The notes beneath the pieces were generated by a model that saw only the letters and a program-made list of their open reading frames with translations, searched no databases and was not told where the DNA came from. DNA of 7,489 nt, taken from Gammaproteobacteria bacterium. GTDB taxonomy: Bacteria; Pseudomonadota; Gammaproteobacteria; Steroidobacterales; Steroidobacteraceae. The position numbers were made by a program, and so were the translations under genes. The DNA is taken from NCBI GenBank assembly GCA_030040525.1, contig JASHTN010000298.1:1-7489 (forward strand), written 5' to 3'. This document shows positions 6,230 to 7,489 of the stretch, one piece after another (within the stretch, counting starts at the first letter, position 1; each line of letters starts with the position of its first letter).

Positions 6230-7489
6230 TCAGAAGGCCTGGCCGACCGAGAACTGGAACACCTCGGTCTCATCTCCCCAGGTGGTTATGCCGTCGCCGT
6301 GCTGGACGTTGAGCGGCAGTGCGAGGCTGAAGCGGAACAAACCGATCGGCGCCAGCCAGGTCACCGAGACGCCGACCGAACGCTTGATGTCGCTGAAGCT
6401 CGACAGCCGGTAGCTCACCGGGGTGACGTTGTCGGGGCCGAAGAACTGCAGCTTGTCGCCCGTGTAGTACACGCCGCCCATGTCGAGGAACGCGCTGACG
6501 CGGGCGGTCTGCGCCCACTTGGCCGGCATCGGGAAGATCAGCTCGTTCTGGCTGGTGATGCGCATGTTGCCGCCATACGGGTTGCCGAACTGGTCGCGCG
6601 GCCCGAGGAAGCTCTCGCGGAAGCCGCGCACGTTGTCGGGTCCGCCGCCGAAGAAATCGCGGTAGGGCGGGATCGCGGTCGTGTTGCCGAGCGGGGCGCC
6701 GTAGTCGACGCCTTCGAGGAACGAGAGCGTCCAGCCGTGGAACAGCGGCACGTACTTGATGAACTCGTAGTTGCCGATCCAGTACTTGACGTCGCTCGCG
6801 GGGGTGGTGATCGAGAGGCTGATGTTCTGGCGCATGCCCTGGTCGGCGAACAGCGAGCGGTTGCGCGTATCCCAGTCCCAGCCGGTGACCAACTCCGAGG
6901 TGGTGAAGTCCGAGCCGTAGAAGACGTACTCGTTGTTGGTCGTGTCGTCGTGCGCCAGGCGGCTGTAGGGATGGCCGTTGTCCTGCACCCACTCCACCGC
7001 CTGCTCCGCGCTGGTCAGCGAGTTGGTGAGCAGGTGCGAGCTGTCGAACGCGGCGCCGAAGCGCAGGTACATGGTCTCGGTGATCGGGTAGGCCCAGGTC
7101 GGACCGAGGCTCAAAGTCTGCGAGGAGAAGTTCGACGACGACGAGACGAACTGCGTCGAGTCGCGGTAGCTGACCGAGAGCGTGCGCTGCAGGTTGTCGA
7201 TGTTGGTGTAGGGGTTGGTCCACTGCACCGTGTACACCTTGCTGAACGCGCCGCCGTTGAGCGACACGCCGATGCGCTCGCCGCTGCCGAGGAAGTCGGA
7301 GTCGGCGAAGCTGCCGTTGAGCGTGAACTTGTAGGTCTCGGAATAGCCGATGCCGCCGGAAAGCTGCGAGGCCGGCCCTTCCTCGAGCTTGTAGTTGACG
7401 TCCACGAGGTCGGGCGTGCCGGGCACCGGCGTGGTCTCGTAGTCGACGCTCTTCACGTAGGGCAGGCGCTGGATGCGCTGCTTGCCGCG
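6230..7489 (-). CDS. bamA: Outer membrane protein assembly factor BamA, C-terminal part (5' end outside window)
   Basis: Omp85-family core of the BAM complex, which folds and inserts beta-barrel proteins into the outer membrane. The window holds the last 419 residues, about half the usual ~800. The fragment begins in the last POTRA domain (LPYVKSVDYET, then GTPDLVDVNYKLEEG), enters the barrel at about residue 44 (GGIGYSE), and runs to the terminal strand VFQFSVGQAF. That strand ends in Phe, as expected for an outer-membrane beta-signal. The conserved loop-6 motif NVRGF is at fragment residues 286-290, and WLAPIGLFRFSLALPL (378-393) matches the penultimate strands. Loop 6 is short (RESFLGPRDQFGNPYGGN) and lacks the two cysteines of E. 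coli. The reading frame is open to the window edge. The stop is followed by the 141-nt gap to ompH. The signal peptide and POTRA 1-4 would lie upstream of the window. Confidence 0.96.
   Translation of the reverse strand, partial: RGKQRIQRLPYVKSVDYETTPVPGTPDLVDVNYKLEEGPASQLSGGIGYSETYKFTLNGSFADSDFLGSGERIGVSLNGGAFSKVYTVQWTNPYTNIDNLQRTLSVSYRDSTQFVSSSSNFSSQTLSLGPTWAYPITETMYLRFGAAFDSSHLLTNSLTSAEQAVEWVQDNGHPYSRLAHDDTTNNEYVFYGSDFTTSELVTGWDWDTRNRSLFADQGMRQNISLSITTPASDVKYWIGNYEFIKYVPLFHGWTLSFLEGVDYGAPLGNTTAIPPYRDFFGGGPDNVRGFRESFLGPRDQFGNPYGGNMRITSQNELIFPMPAKWAQTARVSAFLDMGGVYYTGDKLQFFGPDNVTPVSYRLSSFSDIKRSVGVSVTWLAPIGLFRFSLALPLNVQHGDGITTWGDETEVFQFSVGQAF

Overview
This window is a conserved envelope-biogenesis and replication cluster, read entirely on the minus strand. 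From right to left it holds bamA (5' part outside the window), ompH/skp, lpxD, fabZ, lpxA, lpxB, rnhB and dnaE (3' part outside the window). The order matches the well-known E. coli run bamA-skp-lpxD-fabZ-lpxA-lpxB-rnhB-dnaE. GC content is very high, near 70% by eye. Gene order, with dnaE directly after rnhB, and an E. coli/xanthomonad-like DnaE N-terminus point to a high-GC gammaproteobacterium, perhaps in or near the Xanthomonadales, Nevskiales or Steroidobacterales. That placement is an inference, and I cannot name a genus.

Layout: positions 7489-6230 encode the end of the last POTRA domain and the whole beta-barrel of BamA. Positions 6229-6089 are the only real intergenic gap (141 nt) and hold a GC-rich hairpin and the ompH ribosome binding site. 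Positions 6088-5513 are ompH, 5475-4411 lpxD, 4418-3960 fabZ, 3963-3193 lpxA, 3168-1960 lpxB, 1953-1342 rnhB, and 1328-1 the start of dnaE. Five of the six junctions downstream of ompH are 24 nt or shorter, or are overlaps (ATGAATGA for lpxD/fabZ, GTGA for fabZ/lpxA). This argues for one transcript with translational coupling.

How the genes work together: LpxA, LpxD and LpxB carry out three acylation and condensation steps of lipid A synthesis. LpxA and LpxD use 3-hydroxyacyl-ACP, the same pool that FabZ dehydrates for fatty-acid elongation. BamA inserts outer-membrane proteins and OmpH/Skp escorts them through the periplasm, so most of the cluster builds the outer membrane. RNase HII and the replicative polymerase subunit DnaE are the replication and repair tail of the operon.

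I found no mobile element, CRISPR array, tRNA, rRNA or undescribed system. The most unusual detail is at the lpxA-lpxB junction. There a 14-bp unit is tandemly repeated, and each repeat carries an ATGA stop/start overlap, giving two five-codon micro-ORFs chained between lpxA and lpxB. Secondary points are the residues lining the acyl pockets of LpxA and LpxD, a short BamA loop 6 without the E. coli cysteine pair, and a degenerate PHP metal site in DnaE.
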